This document shows, piece by piece, positions 63,051 through 64,000 of a stretch of DNA of 64,000 bases. Position numbers and translations under genes: made by a program. The stretch lies in the NCBI RefSeq assembly GCF_014698305.1, contig NZ_JACJST010000014.1, positions 1 to 64,000 on the forward strand, written 5' to 3'. The notes under the pieces were generated by a model. It was not told where the DNA came from and made no database searches. It worked only from the letters and a program-made list of their open reading frames with translations. The stretch's first letter is position 1. Each line of letters starts with the position of its first letter. Source of the stretch: Anabaena lutea FACHB-196. Its GTDB lineage: Bacteria; Cyanobacteriota; Cyanobacteriia; Cyanobacteriales; Nostocaceae.

Positions 63051-63095
63051 AAAGATATTTCCCAATCACTAATCACCCATTACCAATTAGCAATT

Positions 63096-64000
63096 ATGGT
63101 TTCTACCTTTCCTAATTCATCCACTGTAAATTTAACGAATGTGCGGTTAGAAATTCGCTCATTACAACCGCAATTGGTAGAATGGCGAAGACGCATACAT
63201 CAAAAGCCAGAGTTAGGTTTTCAAGAAAAACTCACGGCTGAATTTATTTCCCAAAAGCTGCAAAGTTGGGGAATTGAACATCAAACCGAGATTGCGGAAA
63301 CAGGCATTGTTGCGATTATCAAAGGTGAAAAATCTGGGACTGGTAAAGTTTTAGCGATTCGTGCTGATATGGATGCTTTACCAATTCTAGAAGCGAATGA
63401 AGTTCCCTATTGTTCCCAGCATGATGGGGTGATGCACGCTTGTGGACATGACGGACATACAGCGATCGCTCTAGGAACAGCATACTACCTCCACCACCAT
63501 CGTCAAGACTTCTCAGGAACCGTAAAAATTATCTTCCAACCCGCAGAAGAAGGGCCAGGTGGTGCAAAACCGATGATAGAAGCAGGGGTACTCAAAAATC
63601 CTGATGTTGATGCCATTATCGGTTTACATCTATGGAATAATTTACCCTTGGGGACAGTGGGAGTCCGTGCAGGTGCATTAATGGCAGCTGTCGAATTATT
63701 TCGTTGCACCATTTTCGGCAAAGGTGGACATGGTGCAATACCTCAACAAACCATTGATTCTATTGTAGTAGCTGCCCAAATAGTCAACGCCTTGCAAGCG
63801 ATTGTCTCACGCAATGTTAACCCCATTGATTCAGCGGTAGTGACAATTGGGGAACTTCATGCCGGTACGGCTGTAAATGTGATTGCAGATACTGCCAGAA
63901 TGGGTGGTACTGTCAGATATTTTAATCCTGATTTAGCAGACTTTTTTAAACACAGAATTGAGCAGATTATTTTAGGAATTTGCCAAAGTCATAGCGCAAG
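63096..64000 (+). CDS. M20 family amidohydrolase, 5' part
   Basis: Runs off the window end with an open frame of about 301 codons. It matches the IAA-amino acid/hippurate hydrolase group: WRRRIHQKPELGFQE, IRADMDALPILEAN, HDGVMHACGHDGHTAIALG, IFQPAEEGPGGAKPMI, GLHLWNNLPLG and TIFGKGGHGAIPQ. Metal ligands (Cys of HACGHD, His and Glu residues) are present. It hydrolyses N-acyl amino acids; the true substrate is unknown. The ATG at 63096 follows a short CAATTA repeat. Confidence 0.9.
   Translation, partial: MVSTFPNSSTVNLTNVRLEIRSLQPQLVEWRRRIHQKPELGFQEKLTAEFISQKLQSWGIEHQTEIAETGIVAIIKGEKSGTGKVLAIRADMDALPILEANEVPYCSQHDGVMHACGHDGHTAIALGTAYYLHHHRQDFSGTVKIIFQPAEEGPGGAKPMIEAGVLKNPDVDAIIGLHLWNNLPLGTVGVRAGALMAAVELFRCTIFGKGGHGAIPQQTIDSIVVAAQIVNALQAIVSRNVNPIDSAVVTIGELHAGTAVNVIADTARMGGTVRYFNPDLADFFKHRIEQIILGICQSHSA

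Overview
The window is chromosomal DNA of a filamentous, probably Nostocales-type, cyanobacterium. The evidence is the recurring HIP1 octamer GCGATCGC (for example at 81-88 and 7703-7710), the fused panC/cmk gene, tocopherol genes, a Tab2/Atab2 homologue, DUF29, DUF4168 and Uma2 families, a cyanobacterial PFE-type sorting signal, and abundant 7-bp tandem repeats and small palindromic elements between genes. It is AT-rich. I see no rRNA, tRNA, CRISPR array, intact transposase or prophage.

Layout. 0.3-7 kb: hopanoid gene hpnH, a VapBC-like pair whose toxin carries a stop codon, a P-loop/ASCH/GIY-YIG-GNAT cassette, and a GNAT gene coupled to an antenna-less photolyase-like gene. 7-16 kb: peroxiredoxin, a lone ATP-grasp enzyme, a small gene behind a CIRCE-like operator, glutaminase, rlpA and panC/cmk. 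16-25.3 kb: sodB, then two convergent operons. The plus-strand one encodes an asparagine-synthase-like PP-loop enzyme, a P-loop ATPase and an HNH-like protein (Septu-like pair). The minus-strand one encodes a secreted or anchored protein, a second PP-loop enzyme, a fold-III decarboxylase homologue without the expected PLP lysine, and a zinc-ribbon/membrane/Toprim-like protein. This is my best candidate for an undescribed system.

25-45 kb is mostly housekeeping: purM, PHP phosphoesterase, retropepsin, queA, the potassium pair ktrB/ktrA, tocopherol genes (methyltransferase, phytyltransferase), cobA-hemD, coaE, a stand-alone photolyase antenna-like domain, tldD and a Tab2 homologue. 45-55 kb: squalene-synthase-like gene, holA, a 2H phosphoesterase, a DUF433/PIN-like pair, two Uma2 genes and typA. 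55-64 kb: a Panacea antitoxin with a broken toxin, a kinase fused to an LRAT-like domain, an HD hydrolase, prs, a membrane Ser/Thr kinase with PTPTET repeats, bioD and the start of an M20 amidohydrolase.

Themes. (1) Hopanoid (squalene synthase, HpnH) and tocopherol genes are both present. (2) Three accessory genes each carry one in-frame stop; two of them are toxins beside an intact antitoxin. (3) Small repeats are very active: they sit in frame inside panC and two neighbouring genes of the candidate system, form the 3' end of queA and the start codon of coaE, and include a family whose hairpin keeps pairing while its sequence changes.
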